A DNA stretch of 64,000 bases from Rhynchospora pubera (GCA_028095005.1 CM051460.1:187286742-187350741); one strand, 5' to 3'. Counted from the first letter of the stretch, positions 48,529 through 60,380 are shown. Notes: generated by a model not told the origin, from the sequence alone. Program-made: numbers and translations.

Positions 48529-48933
48529 GAGTTTTGCTATGGTGGGTTGCAATTCACCAGATGGTCGGTGAGTCGTGCTCAAAATACCTAAATCTAGTTC
48601 AAAATGACCGATCCAAACCGTCTAATATGATCTTTCTATTGAAATCTCCATGCACACCAAAATTTATATTTTTTCGAAAATTTTAAGTATTTTTTCAGAT
48701 TTTAGAAAACCATGAATCTAATTAGTTGAACCGTCAAAAAACAACAGTTTTTAAAAATCCGAAAAAAATACTTAAAAATTTTAAAAAAATATATAAAATT
48801 TGATTTGTATGGAAATTTCAATAGGAATATCATATTGGACGGTTTGGATCAGTCATTTTGAACTATATCTATATGAGTTTTGATTGCAACTCACCGACCA
48901 TTTGGTGAGTTGCAATTCACTGTAGCAAAACTC
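48529..48933. mobile_element. Foldback MITE (copy 2), inside the Helitron
   Basis: Same family and size as 11157-11560, with ends GAGTTTTGCTA and inverse and arms of about 180 bp. The flanks show a 10-bp near-perfect repeat, TGATTGCTAT and TAATTGCTAT. This supports a Mutator-type origin and shows that the MITE inserted after or into the Helitron sequence. Confidence 0.82.
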
Positions 48934-49049
48934 TAATTGCTATATTCTCATTATATGCATATATTACTTATTAACACATTTTTTTTCCTTAAATGCGGTC
49001 GCAGTTTGCCTATTAGAATTTTTTTCCATCTATTATTTGAATTTGAATA

Positions 49050-50376
49050 TGAATTAATTAATTAATTAATAATATACACCCCTGATTATGTATACTTCCA
49101 ATACCAATTTCTCTAAAGAAGGTCAACTATGTCTATTGGTAACAGGTAGGCATTTTAACTTATCACTTATCAGTATCTGTTACGATTGCAATCTTTGTGA
49201 ATTTTCACGTCTCTCAAAAAATAAACTCACACCTTCAATATATATATTTTTTTGTTACAACATGCCAGCGGTAAAGATTAGGAAAGAAATAATGGTCATA
49301 TTTATAGGCACTCCATCAAAACAAATATGATATAAATGAAGATCCAGTTCATTTGTGTATTTATTCAGAAATTTGTACAATACCACAAAATTAAGGGCGA
49401 TGTTAATTAGGAAAGAAAAAATTGCACATTCTCTTTTCTTATTGAATTCTGAATTTCTATTTGTACATATCTTTAATTCTTTATTGACAATAAAGGTAAA
49501 GATTATTGTGCCAATACAAATGTGCATGTTATCTTCTATTATTTCTCTGCAATGATAGATTCTCCATTTGTGTCTTCGCTGGTCCTTCTTTCCTGACATG
49601 CAATTATAAAAGGGTTAGATTGCGAAACAGTTCAATTATGATAAGATAATGGTTTATTCATTTTTTTAAATACAATACTTTTTTTGTCCTAACAACAGTG
49701 ACTTGAACAATGCCAAATGCAATGATATAATATTAACTTACCAAAAATGGATATCAACTCGTTATGCATAATATAAAGAATCCATTAAGAGAATCATTAT
49801 CTATTTTAATATGGTTATGCTGAAGTTTTTTATGGTCTTAGTAAAATCTTAGATTTTACACTATTCAAATTTCAGTTAATCCTAAGAAATTTTACGTCCG
49901 AAAAAACATAAAAGAGGATTTGCACACACCAGTAGCTAGATAAAATAGAGATGACTAAGATGCTGACCTTTATCTCCCCTGCATTGTCTTAGCAGAATGT
50001 ACTCAGTACGATAAAGAAAAAAAAAAATGATTATACAGTGGATCCAATTAGATACATTTTCAACTCAAATCTGAATTATCAATTGCCATTTTTGCTGAGG
50101 TGGTAGATGTGGCTAATCAAAATACATTAATAATTTTTGCTGAGAGATGTGCTATCATGAGATGTCATGAAAAATACATGTTGTGCTGATGTCGAATCCT
50201 TAACCCCAAAGCTGGTAATCCGATCTCCCTTCATGACATTTCTTGTGCATTTCAACCTTTTTTTATCAATAAAGTGAAATAAAATGTATGACCCGTATCA
50301 AAAAAAACTGAAGCACATGGATTAGAGTAAAACTGTAATAAAACACTAAGGAAAATAATTTGAAATACAAACATAC
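49050..50376. other. Helitron interior, no gene named
   Basis: AT-rich sequence. The minus-strand open frame at 49255-49599 (114 codons) and the smaller frames nearby show no clear family. A short piece (MSGKKDQRRHKWRIYHC) might be the rest of a zinc-finger-like stretch, but this is too weak to call. Confidence 0.4.
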
Positions 50377-50903
50377 CTTTCATATTAGTCACTGATTTCT
50401 TTAATGAAAGGATTTGTAAAATATTGTGTGCCAGTATAAGCACTTATACTATATTTCCCTGCAAAAGGTTTCCACAATTGTACAATTTTAGTAAAAATCA
50501 ACTATATTATAACCAAATTTTAATAGTTATTCAATACTGAAGTTTGATATATGCACCGTTCCACTCTTTTATCATCATAGAGCTGCATTCTAAGATAATA
50601 AAATCATTGTTCATCCTCTCATAAATACCGTTGATATCCACCCTCTCTATGTGGTTGGCCCAGAGGGTTTATTTCAACAGTATGACCTCTACACAAAAAA
50701 AAATCAAATCTTTAAATTTAAACACTAATTCCAACCAATAAATTAGTAGACGAATTAATAAGATGTGAAATTTAAGGAAAATAATAATTATGAAAGAATT
50801 ACCTCTCATCGGTTATGTACAACACTTGCATTTTTGTTGGACTGCCCTTTTCAATCCTTTCCTCTATTCTTGAGAAATCGGAAACAACAGCACTTGCTCC
50901 TCG
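50377..50903 (-). pseudogene. Exon-like fragments of an unrecognised gene in the Helitron
   Basis: Three minus-strand blocks have splice-like borders: 50803-50903 (reads RGASAVVSDFSRIEER and on to LYITDER), 50629-50688 (GHTVEINPLGQPHREGG) and 50377-50458 (YSISAYTGTQYFTNPF, then a stop). The first two join in frame across an AG/GT-type intron; the third does not join in frame and has a TAA. The pattern TGTQYFTNPF recalls OB-fold proteins of the replication protein A type, which plant Helitrons sometimes carry, but the likeness is slight and could be chance. Confidence 0.4.
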
Positions 50904-51594
50904 CTGTTTGCATATGTGAAAATTTGAGAGAACAAATGTAAAATCAAGTCAAATGTTTTAATTAGACTTCATTTTCCTCCCTATCAGTATTGACTATTTG
51001 ACACACACACACACACACAGATTACAACCACAAAGACTGTTGGGAGCCAACAATTATTATTTCAAACATGATAAAAGGACAATAATCCAATGACTGTTGG
51101 GGGCCCATCATTTATAAATTCCATTGAAATGAAACGCCAGAAATAAAGATTTAGCATGAAACGTTAAAACTAAAGAGTAATAAAGTATTCAATGGCCGGT
51201 GAGGCATTATTTCAATGACTCTTTATTAATTTCAAAAATAAATTAAAGAGCAATTATTTCAAAAACTATTGAATCTCCATATCTTCCCTACAATAAGAAG
51301 GACAAAGAAAACTATACCTACATAGCATAATAAATTTGTGTAATATATAATAACTAAATTAACAGAACCTTCATGAGCCTCTTGTAGGATGTTTGCCGCT
51401 TAATTTCTTGTAGAATAAGTAAATTTATTACAAAATTAAACAGAAGCATATATATAAAAGAACCCAACGTATTTAGATAAAATTTACCAGATTAAATTAT
51501 CCAAAGCAAATAATGAAAAGGCAAATTGGATATAGATTTAAGTTTTATAATTAGACAAAAAAAAAGCCATGCATGCTTTTAATCACAGAGGAGA

Positions 51595-52232
51595 TTAAAA
51601 ACAAATTAACAACAAACAACGTGAGGTACCATCTATAATCAAGATTACAAAAATATAAATCTTAAGAAAAAAAGGTTTGAACCTAGGATTGCATCTCGCC
51701 ATGGATTGAATTAAGGGATTGGCCTCACCTTCTTTTCCATTAGGAGGCGACATAGGAGGATAAGATGTGGCAGAGAGAAAGATGAGGCGACTCTTTGTCT
51801 TGCACAACCATGGAGAAGGAAAAGAGACTTCATTAGAAGACGGCAGAGAGGGTGAAAATCCGACGAAGCAAAAGTACAATGGAGAGGAAAGGAGGTGGAT
51901 TCCATCGAATTCAATTGTCGATTTTTCAGAAAAATTAGAGAAAGGAAAAAGGAAGAAGGGTTTTGCTTTTGCGTTGTCTTCTGTCTGAGACCAAAACAAA
52001 AGAAAAAAAAATAAAAAGAACAAAATGTATAGATTTTTTGAGTTGATGATTACTACCCACTTGTCAAACGGGTCATAATAATGAACAAAGTTGTTAACGA
52101 CATAGTCTCTTACACAATTTATGTTTTAAATAATCAAATAAAATTAACACCGGACTAATGACATAATTGCCGTGTCGATGTGCGATTCAAAATTGTTAAG
52201 CAGACTCCCACAGGATTTTATTTATAATACTG
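51595..52232. other. Helitron 5' part with purine-rich block
   Basis: About 51760-51960 is GC-richer and purine-rich on the plus strand. A minus-strand frame of 142 codons (51595-52023) covers it, but its composition (F, S and P runs) and the lack of any motif argue against a real protein. It may be leader sequence captured from a gene. Confidence 0.4.
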
Positions 52233-52233
52233 A

Positions 52234-52587
52234 TTCCCATGGCCGATATTATTTTCCGATATTTTCAACAATATCTGGACCGAACGTTTGTATTTTCGTT
52301 TATATCTGATCGTCCATTTGTTTCCCTCAGCGGTCGCCTCTCTCTCTCTCTTCCGCGTTCCCGTTCTGTTATTCTAGCTTCTCCCTTGGAGCCTGGAGGC
52401 TGGATCTCTTCCGACGCCTCTCCGTCGGCGCGTTCTCGCGGCTCCCCTTCTCTTCTCCTCCTCCTCCGCAAACCCCACCTCACCTCCTGCAACTCCTTTC
52501 TCTTCTCCAACCAATCCGCCTCTTCCTCCGATGCCATCCCTGCCCCAATCCCAATCCTCCTCCCGACCAATCCTGATCAGTAATGAG
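52234..52587. other. CT-rich sequence left of the HSP70 fragment
   Basis: A GC-rich, CT-rich block (52320-52560) open in several frames on both strands through low complexity. It probably belongs with the gene fragments to its right. Confidence 0.45.
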
Positions 52588-52685
52588 ATAAGGTTGCCCT
52601 GGTCATCGGGAATGATCTCCACACGGTTTTAATGCCACACGGCCACGCACGAGTAGGTGGTGCCAAGATCAATCCCAATTTCTTC
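52588..52685 (-). pseudogene. HSP70 N-terminal fragment
   Basis: On the minus strand the sequence reads IGIDLGTTYSCVAVW, a stop, then NRVEIIPDDQGN. This is the first phosphate-binding loop and following strand of the HSP70 ATPase domain, where intact proteins read IGIDLGTTYSCVGVW...RVEII-NDQGN. Only about 32 codons are left, with an in-frame TAA. The ATPase core, substrate domain and C terminus are absent. It lies among unrelated kinase fragments and before a Helitron 3' end, so capture is the likely origin. Confidence 0.85.
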
Positions 52686-54463
52686 TAACTGGTAAGAAAG
52701 TCAATGGTGCGGTATGGAGGCTAGGAGAATGGGGATAGATAGCAACTAACAAGGGTTGAATATAACTAGGCATTCACAGTTTGCAAATGACCCGGTCTAG
52801 CAATTGGTTATTAAAGATCTGTATACCTAATTAAGGTTTGTCACTGGTGTCGTCTACTATTACTGGGGACTACTGGATTTTGTGAACTTAAATTTTTTAA
52901 AAAATTCAATTAAGGGGGCCTTTGTGATGAATAGGCCTACAAAAATTTGACAATACCTTATCTGTTCACATGTGACGAGTTTGACTGTTTTCATATGTAA
53001 AATTAGACTATGAATCAGGCATTGTTATTATGTCTTAAATCTTGATTAGTTGCAATCAAAACAGAACTTTTCTCTAACATAAAAACCCCTGCTACTCTGT
53101 TTTGTCATTGAAGGTAAGAGTGTACGCACCATCTCATGTGGAGCAACAGCCTGGAGACAGCTAAGAAAGACATCTTGCAAGCTTTGATAGGCATCTCCAA
53201 CCCGAGCAAGCTCGCCATACCCAAGTTACTTCACTGGTATTTGCTGGATTCAGTACTGGTACAGTCAACTATAGTAGAATTTTTCTTCTCCTTGGTTATT
53301 TTCTTTAAAATGAAAGAGAGGGATTGATTGGAGGGAAGGGAATTTCTGATTTCGCGAAAGACATGGAATCACTTATGGACTGGATTTGCATGTAACTACC
53401 AGACCACATGAGGGGTGATGCGGTTAGATGCATTGAGATTAGTAAAAGTAACACCTATTCGGTACAAGTTTTACCTTATAAGTTTAGATTCAGATATCTG
53501 CTGGCCATATAATAAATGGAGAAATTGCATTTGGAAATAAGTGAAGTGTAAAAGAGTTTGTTCATAGTTTTGATTGCACATATTACATCAGCTCGAGTCA
53601 TACTGGTACGTTGTTTGTGCCGATCTGGTCAACTTCCTAATTTTATTTAGCTTCAGTTTTAGAACGATGGTGAGGCCTCTGAAATACGAAAAAACGCCAA
53701 ACACTGCACTTCTATTACAACTTCGATGGTCAAATACATGGGGGCTGGGGGCTGGGGGCTGGGGGCTGGTGGCGTGGATGAGATTGACTTGCTACAGAAA
53801 TTTTTGAAGATCAAAATATGATGCTTTCAACAAAACCATTGCTGTGTTACTGAGGTCAAGGCTGTAATTTGAGGTAAGAAGTTTTGCAATATTCTAAAGA
53901 CTTTGTTTTTTATTATATTTGTGAACATATTCACCAAATAAATGCTAAAATTGAGACTAAATTCAGTATTTGTTCCTGTAGAGGTGGCCAAAGAATTGAG
54001 CCATGGAACTTCTGATATTTTTCAAAGTTGAATCCACATATTACCATGGAACTTCTGACAAGCCCCCTTATTTTGAATTTTTTTAAAAAAGGCTCCCATA
54101 TTTTGGAGTAACTTACGGTCCTTACAGAAAATACTCATTAGAGTATGATTTTATTTAAAATATCAGAAATGACCTTGATGAAGTTGATTTCACTGTTCAT
54201 TTTCTGAAATAAGGCTTTAAACGAAAAGTTTCCTTAAATGAAATTATCTTTCATGGGTATTTAATTACATGGTCGGTTTGAAAGAGTTTCTGCTCTAAAT
54301 TTAGAATAGTGCCTTTTAATTTCTGATGAAGTAGATAGTATTTTTAAATTGATCAAATGTGGATAGATTGCGTGCTAATTTTTATAATAATGGAGGAATA
54401 TCTGACAATTTTTGACATGTAGTATTTGATAAGTGAGATATTGACTGCTATTTCCAATATGAC
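52686..54463. other. Between captured fragments
   Basis: No gene is named. A minus-strand stretch near 53110-53235 reads without a stop (LGYGELARVGDAYQSLQDVF) and may be another fragment. GGGGGCT is repeated four times in tandem at 53741-53770. Confidence 0.45.
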
Positions 54464-54517
54464 CACAGAGATTTGAAATCAGAAAATATACTCCTAGGGG
54501 ATGACATGTCAGTAAAA
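54464..54517 (+). pseudogene. Raf-like protein kinase fragment (catalytic loop)
   Basis: Eighteen codons read HRDLKSENILLGDDMSVK, the catalytic loop of plant Raf-like MAPKKKs, which typically continue VADFG. Here the reading stops making kinase sense after K, near a possible splice donor AAAG-GTGG. Nothing else of a kinase is found within 500 bp on either side. Which Raf-like subgroup it came from is uncertain. Confidence 0.7.
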
Positions 54518-54518
54518 G

Positions 54519-54860
54519 GTGGCATATTTTGGTATTTCATCAGAGGGGCAATATCTACCAAGTCTGCTCATGTGCTGCTCCTTTGCTTCTCTGTTTCTCT
54601 CTATGCCTTCAACTATTATCTACCACATGGATTCTGTCGACGACAATGTCTATCACAAGGATTCCGTCCTCAACAAAATCGTCGGCGAGTTCAACAATTT
54701 GATTGTTACCTCGGCGGCAATATCACAATTTGACAAGTTGGATGTGGATCTTGATTCCTTCGCCAAGCCCGCCTTACTCCCTGCCACTTATCTCAAATTC
54801 ATAAGCCAAGCCTACCTTACTCCTTGCGCTCATCATCCCAAATTCGTTTTAGCAATTTGA
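54519..54860 (+). other. Unrecognised open frame
   Basis: A 113-codon frame containing DDNVYHKDSVLNKIVGEFNN and FISQAYLTPCAHHPKF has normal protein composition, unlike most frames here. I do not recognise it. It may be an exon fragment of a host gene or chance; its first ATG need not be a real start. Confidence 0.35.
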
Positions 54861-55149
54861 GGCGCTGATAATTTTTTTTACCTCCTCGACACTCGACCAT
54901 GTATGCCAATTTCTTCAAATTGTTTTGAAGAAGAGGAAAAGAAAAATGTTTATGATATAGTGTTTCTGGTATGACTGGTCTATATACATTAGATAATCTT
55001 ATTTTAATGTGTTATTTTCTTTTACAAACAAATAGAAACAATTTCTTCCAAATAAAAATTATTGTATGAAGAGATCAGTGTTTGAGTTAACAACGAAAAA
55101 TCAATGCTTATTGACTCAACTTGAAACAAGCAAAACTTTTTAATAGTTA

Positions 55150-56000
55150 CATAACGTTGCTAGAGAGTTGGACAATACAATTAAAGAGTTGAATCAACAA
55201 AATGATTACCTTATCTAGCTAGAAGAGTTGAACAAGAAGAATCTGGAATTGGAGAATCACATTTCTTCATTGAAACCAGAAAACAACAAGCTCAAGCAAG
55301 AGCAGGACAATGCAGCCAAAGAGGCTCAAGAGTTATGAAATCAGAAAGAGCACAAAGTTCTTCAGTTGTTAATTCTGATATTGCATTGAGCTCCCAGTTT
55401 TCTTCAAATGAGCTCGAACAAGCAACTCAATATTTTAGTGATTCACTGAAGATTGGAGAAGGTGGCTTTGGATGTGTCTACAAGGGATCTCTTCGTAAAA
55501 CCACAGTGGAAATCAAGAAGTTGAACTCTGAGAGCTTACAAGGATTATCATAGTTCCAACAAGAGGTAAACTGATATTATGATAATAATCTTTATAACAC
55601 ATTATGGAAAAAACTTATAATAATTAGCTAATACATTATACATGTATACTGTGTGAACATATGAAATTGAATTTATATAGTCAATATGTTTAACTCAATA
55701 ACAGTCATATATCCCTTCCAATCTATGAGACTGACAAAAACTGAGACAATCTGTGGGACCCATTGATGCATATCAATATAAAAAGATTTATAAGGGAATA
55801 CAAAAGGAAGTAAAGAGTACCGTACTATAACAGTGCTTATCAAAAGAGGATAAAAACTAGACAGACTGACAGTTATCTACATTATTTGAACTTTTCGAAG
55901 AAATATAAATAAATCAATGATTCTTATAGTAAATTTTGTTTTGTCCTTGCAGGTTGCTATTCTAACTAGAGTTACGCACCCAAACCTAACTAATACATTT
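55150..56000 (+). pseudogene. U-box-type receptor-like kinase fragment (coiled coil and kinase start)
   Basis: The first block (about 55150-55565) reads as a coiled coil (ELNKKNLELENHISSLK, KQEQDNAAKEAQEL). After a frame change near 55338 it reads FSSNELEQATQYFSDSLKIG, EGGFGCVYKG and KKLNSESLQG. After a GT-AG intron a second block at 55953 reads VAILTRVTHPNL. This order (coiled coil, then kinase entry FS..E.AT..F, glycine loop and RHPNL-type strand) matches plant U-box kinases of the PUB32/33 type and similar cytoplasmic kinases. Stops (TAG near 55218, TGA at 55336, TAG at 55551), the frame change, the K-to-E-like change in the VAIK strand (VEIK) and the missing remainder mark it as a dead fragment. 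Confidence 0.8.
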
Positions 56001-56385
56001 GCTTTCCTAAAAATGCTAAAAGTATGTTCATGTAGGGCTTATGGTAAATAAATAATTGCGAAGGGAAGATGTTATAGATTTTGCTATAAATGTTCACACT
56101 TTTCAGCTTTTTGCCTGAAGGAATGATTAGGTTTATAAATACAGATCAAATGTATGATGGCTCTATTTGGGTTTCTTCAATTGCTTACATTTTTTTTTTA
56201 AATTTAATGTATGTGGATGTTAAAGTAGCTTATGCATGATACTTATGCACTTAACTTTTAACAGCTCATGTGAAAAAAAATTATGGCATTTTGCCTTAGC
56301 ACTTATATGCATGTCACATACAATTTAGATTTAATGACAAATTATTAGTGGTTCTTAAAATGGAATTATAAAAAATCCACTAAGA

Positions 56386-56413
56386 CGCGGCGAAGCCGCG
56401 CTTCCCCACCTAG
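56386..56413 (+). mobile_element. Helitron 3' end, plus strand
   Basis: A perfect 6-bp hairpin CGCGGC-GAA-GCCGCG (56386-56400) is followed after 9 nt by CTAG (56410-56413) and a host T. The GAA loop is shared with the Helitron end at 47798. The element extends to the left and would carry the HSP70, Raf-like and U-box kinase fragments. Its 5' TC end was not found with confidence, so its length is open. Confidence 0.72.
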
Positions 56414-57415
56414 TTCCCATATAAAATTTCATAAATAGTGACATCCAAATATTTATATAAAAAATAATAACACCGATTCATTATAAGCATCAGATTCTAT
56501 GGACAAATCTATTGCTCATCTATTCCAGGTACCTCCCCACCACCCCTAAACTCTCATGCAAATTAATTTTGAAAGAAACAATGTGAACCTTAAATGTTTT
56601 TTTCTTCTTTTTTGGTATTCTCTTTGGAGTAAAAAAAACGGATGAAAAATACCAAAATTGCCTTAACCAGTAAAAGAAAATAAAAAGTTGCTAAAAGGCC
56701 GAACTTGTAAAGAGCTCTTGTTAAAAAAAAAAAAAAGTAAAACAACTTAACAAATACAAAATGACAGCTTTACTAACGGGTTGCTTCTTAAGCTAAAAAA
56801 AACTTGATAATGAATTATTATCTAATTAAATTACGCGCTTAAGACCTTAAGTACATATTCAATCGGAGTAGCCGACTGTTCAAAACTAAAAAGTTTGAAA
56901 CGTGCAAAAAATGAGAAAAGTGGGTAACGCCAGTCAAAGGGAAAAGACGTGAAAAGCATGCCTCATAAAACAACCAAAGAAAGTGCTTAGTTGTAACGTA
57001 AAGGTGATCCATCCTAGAAGCAAGAAGGTAGTATCCACTATCAGTATGAACGTAAAACCATTATAAATTATGTTTCTGGCCTACCAAATGGAAGCCGTTT
57101 GATTAAACTTGAACTGTTTGGATTAGATTCCTTATATGCCAGATTCTAAATTTTTAATCTACGCCGTGCAGGGTTGATTCGATCTCTGCCAACCACCGCA
57201 CACATTTTGGAAGCGGATGTCAATACATGTGGGTCCAAAATTTTTTGACTTAAGATAGGACTTCGGATGGAATATAATTTATATAAATTTAAATCATGAT
57301 GAATCGCCTTATTTAAAGTAACAAAGCAGAGAAACGCATGTAGTCGTCCGTTTTTAGAGTTTCTCATAGTTTGCTTGTTTGACTCATTTTCTTAAAATAA
57401 GATCAAGGGAGGGCA
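56414..57415. other. Upstream region of the purine permease gene
   Basis: AT-rich sequence with no gene seen. The minus-strand frame at 57146-57367 has no family feature. Confidence 0.45.
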
Positions 57416-57421
57416 TATAAA
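57416..57421 (+). promoter_or_regulatory. Probable TATA box of the AZG1-like gene
   Basis: TATAAA lies 69 bp before the start codon in an AT-rich setting, which would give a leader of about 35-40 nt. Confidence 0.5.
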
Positions 57422-57484
57422 GAATTCTCTTTATCACATAAATTAACTCGCTTGGCCTTCATTTGTACACACTCTCCTCCTGAA

Positions 57485-59498
57485 ATGAATCCCCCACAGT
57501 CTGGCCGGCTTGCCCGGCTCAACTCAGCTGTGGCCAGTTCGCGCCTTGGCAAGTGGTTCAAACTCACTGATCGCCACACCACCTTTACTACTGAACTTCG
57601 TGCCGGCACTGCCACCTTCCTTACCATGGCATACATTCTAGCTGTAAATGCATCTATCTTGTCCGACTCCGGCGCCACTTGTACAACTTCTGATTGCATC
57701 AACCCTTCACCGACTTGCAAATTCCCTCCCAATGTCGATCCTGGCTATGAATCATGTGTGTCCAATGCACGCCACGACTTAATTGTGGCCACAGCGATAT
57801 CCTCTCTTGTCGGTTCTTTCATCATGGGTGTATTTGCAAATCTTCCCCTAGGACTTGCACCTGGCATGGGTGCAAATGCATATTTTGCATACTCGATTGT
57901 CGGATTTCATGGTTCCGGTAACCTCTCGTATGGCGATGCACTCACAGTTGTTTTTATGGAAGGTCTGGTTTTTCTTCTTATATCTGTTTGTGGGTTACGT
58001 GCCAAGCTTGCCAAGATGGTGCCTCAACCGGTAAGAGTGTCAGCTTCGGCTGGGATTGGTCTCTTTCTGGCATTTATTGGACTTCAGAACCAACAAGGTA
58101 TGCGTTTGTACTTTTTGGCTGGATGCATTTGCATCGGTTGATCAGCATCATTACTCTATTTACACTTGTACACAATTGGTTTGAAGTTGTTTTTTAATTA
58201 TATAGTGAGATTATTTATTACCTGAATACTTATTAATTGTTTGAATTAATACTTCCATTGACCATTGTGCATAACTTGCCACATAGTAAGCCTTTTCAAA
58301 TCATTTTGGAGACACCGAATGGGACAAAGAGAATAGCAACCCTTACTAAAGCCTCAAACTTTGCCAACACTCCTTAAATTAGTAGAGTTTAAAATATGAA
58401 GTCAATATATTCTTCTGCTATGACTAAAATTTGATACGAAACTTATTTTCTTAATTAACAGGTATCGGGCTTGTCGGATACAGCCCGTCAACCCTTCTTA
58501 CACTTGCTGCTTGTCCTAGCTCCGACATGGTATCTGTTGCCCCAGTGCAGACGTTTTCTAATGGTACAATTGCACTAATGCCAGGTGCTACAGCTTCAGG
58601 TGCCATCTATTGCCTACATGGTCACATGCAGAGCCCTACATTCTGGCTAGGCGCTGTCGGCTTTCTCATAATTGCTTTCTGCCTTATCTACCGTGTCAAA
58701 GGTGCCATCATATACGGGATTATATTTGTAACAGCCATCTCATGGTTTCGGGGCACAACAGTCACTGCATTCCCAAATACCCCTGCCGGGAATGAATCCT
58801 TTAGTTACTTCAAAAATGTCATCGGTGTGCATCGTATCAAGTCGACGGCCTTTGCCCTCAAGTTTGGAAGCTTGGGTAAAGGCCGCTTTTGGTTGGCATT
58901 CTTGACTTTTCTTTATGTCGATGTACTAGACACCACCGCCACCCTCTACTCCATGGCACGTTTTGCCGGGTTTGTCGATGAGAAGGGGAATTTTGAGGGG
59001 CAGACTTTTGCATTTATGTCAGATGCAACTGCTATAGTATTTGGTTCTCTTATTGGGTCATCACCAGTGACGGCATTCATCGAGTCTTCAACCGGCATCA
59101 GGGAAGGAGGACGAACCGGGTTAACTGCATTGACTGTTTCTTGTTGGTTTTTCCTTTCATACTTCTTTACACCCCTTCTCGCGTCTATACCGGGTTGGGC
59201 AGTAGGACCTCCAATGATTGTGGTCGGAGTGTTCATGATGCGGGCAGTGATGGACGTGAGGTGGGATGACATGAAAGAGGCGGTGCCGGCTTTTCTGACG
59301 TTGATTTTGATGCCGCTTACTTACTCCATTGCTTATGGAGTTATTGGAGGGATTGGTGCATATATTGTGCTAAACTTGCCAAATTGGATTTGGGGTGCCT
59401 ATAAGAGAATCAGAGGAGCTCGGCGTTTGCACGAGGATCATGGAGACTTAACGCATGTCATTCAAGATACTGATGACAAAGATAATGAAGTTGTTTAG
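57485..59498 (+). CDS. AZG1: AZG1-like adenine/guanine (purine) permease, two exons
   Basis: The coding sequence joins 57485-58097 and 58462-59498 across a GT-AG intron that splits a glycine codon; the product has 549 residues. AZG proteins are proton-coupled purine importers of the nucleobase-ascorbate transporter/AzgA group; Arabidopsis AZG1 carries adenine, guanine and cytokinin bases. Family features seen: TELRAGTATFLTMAYI near residue 36, GLAPGMGANAYFAY at 123-136, and SSPVTAFIESSTGIREGGRT at 404-423, plus 10 or more hydrophobic membrane spans. A loop of about 30 residues with APVQTFSNGTIALMPGATAS is, from memory, present in AZG1 but not in the shorter AZG2, so I favour AZG1. An in-frame TTG lies upstream, but the ATG at 57485 gives the usual short N terminus. 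No lesion is seen. Confidence 0.92.
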
Positions 59499-60380
59499 TT
59501 GTTTTTTTTTTTTTTTGAAAGAGATATACAAGGATAAACTTAGATAAAATTAGAAGAAAAGAAAGTATATATACAACATTTTCGTAAAAAATTAGTTCAC
59601 GTATAGATTTTGCTGTTTTTTAATGTTAATTTTCTTACTAAAACTAGTTAAATCGTATAGTAATTTATAACCAAAAATAGGAAATGTTAACAAGTGGCTC
59701 TAAGGCTTTCGCCAGTTAATGATTTTCTGATCATAAATTGTTTTGTTCTCCACTGTACTTTAATTCATTCAGCTGATTATAAAAACAATTAGAGGGGAAA
59801 TGCATGCATGCATTGTTATTACTGTAAGCTAATCATTGACATTAATTTCTAACATGTACTTACTCAATCTTACTGACTTCATTGAAAAATATTTTGCATG
59901 AAGTTATTAGTGTTTCTATACATGAATTGATATATTTAAATTAATATAAAAAGCTGCAAATTGTTGTTTTCAGATAGGCCATCACCGTGGCCGAGTAGAC
60001 TTTTCATGACCGTGTATACTGACATGAGATTTTTTTTTTTTTTTTTTTTGAAGCAAAACTAGGGTCAGGAGGCCTCCATCTTTATATATTAAATTCAAAT
60101 TTTAGCGAGAAGCTACATTAAAAAAAAATAAAAAACAAATAAAAAATAAAAAAGCCTAACAATTGATTTTCACCAATCCTTCTGGTATTATAAACCAATT
60201 AGTCGATGATTTAATTTCTGAATTTTCAAATGTTCTCATGTATAAATATATGACGATCACTATAATTACTGTCATCTAGCTACTATTGATCAGTCAACAT
60301 TTTTGACCAACTAACATTTCAATTGCGCTTTAGCACATGAAAATATTTGGACTTCACTAGCTCAAGTTAACATTATTCAA
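59499..60380. other. 3' flank of the permease gene
   Basis: AT-rich with long poly-T runs (59502, 60031). No gene is seen. Confidence 0.45.

Larger units (their letters stand above)
47798..52233 (-). mobile_element. Non-autonomous Helitron, 4.4 kb
   Basis: Read on the minus strand, the element starts TCAGTATTATAAATAAAATC right after a host A (complement of 52234). It ends with the hairpin ATCGAGC-GAA-GCTCGAT, a short spacer and CTAG followed by a host T (complement of 47797). A TC start, a 3' hairpin, a CTAG end and insertion between A and T without duplication define a Helitron. No Rep/helicase frame is seen. Exon-like pieces on the minus strand (50803-50903, 50629-50688, 50377-50458) suggest captured or degraded gene sequence. 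A foldback MITE sits inside at 48529-48933. Confidence 0.78.

Noticed and set aside
49255..49599. Minus-strand frame of 114 codons in the Helitron
   Set aside because: Rich in I, F, N and K with no motif; no sign of Rep or helicase residues. Most likely chance.
51595..52023. Minus-strand frame of 142 codons
   Set aside because: Begins in a poly-F run from poly-A DNA; no recognisable domain. It may include captured leader sequence but is not supported as a protein gene.
52265..52622. Minus-strand frames rich in R, E and G
   Set aside because: Apart from the short HSP70 piece at the right edge, they come from a GA/CT-rich low-complexity block.
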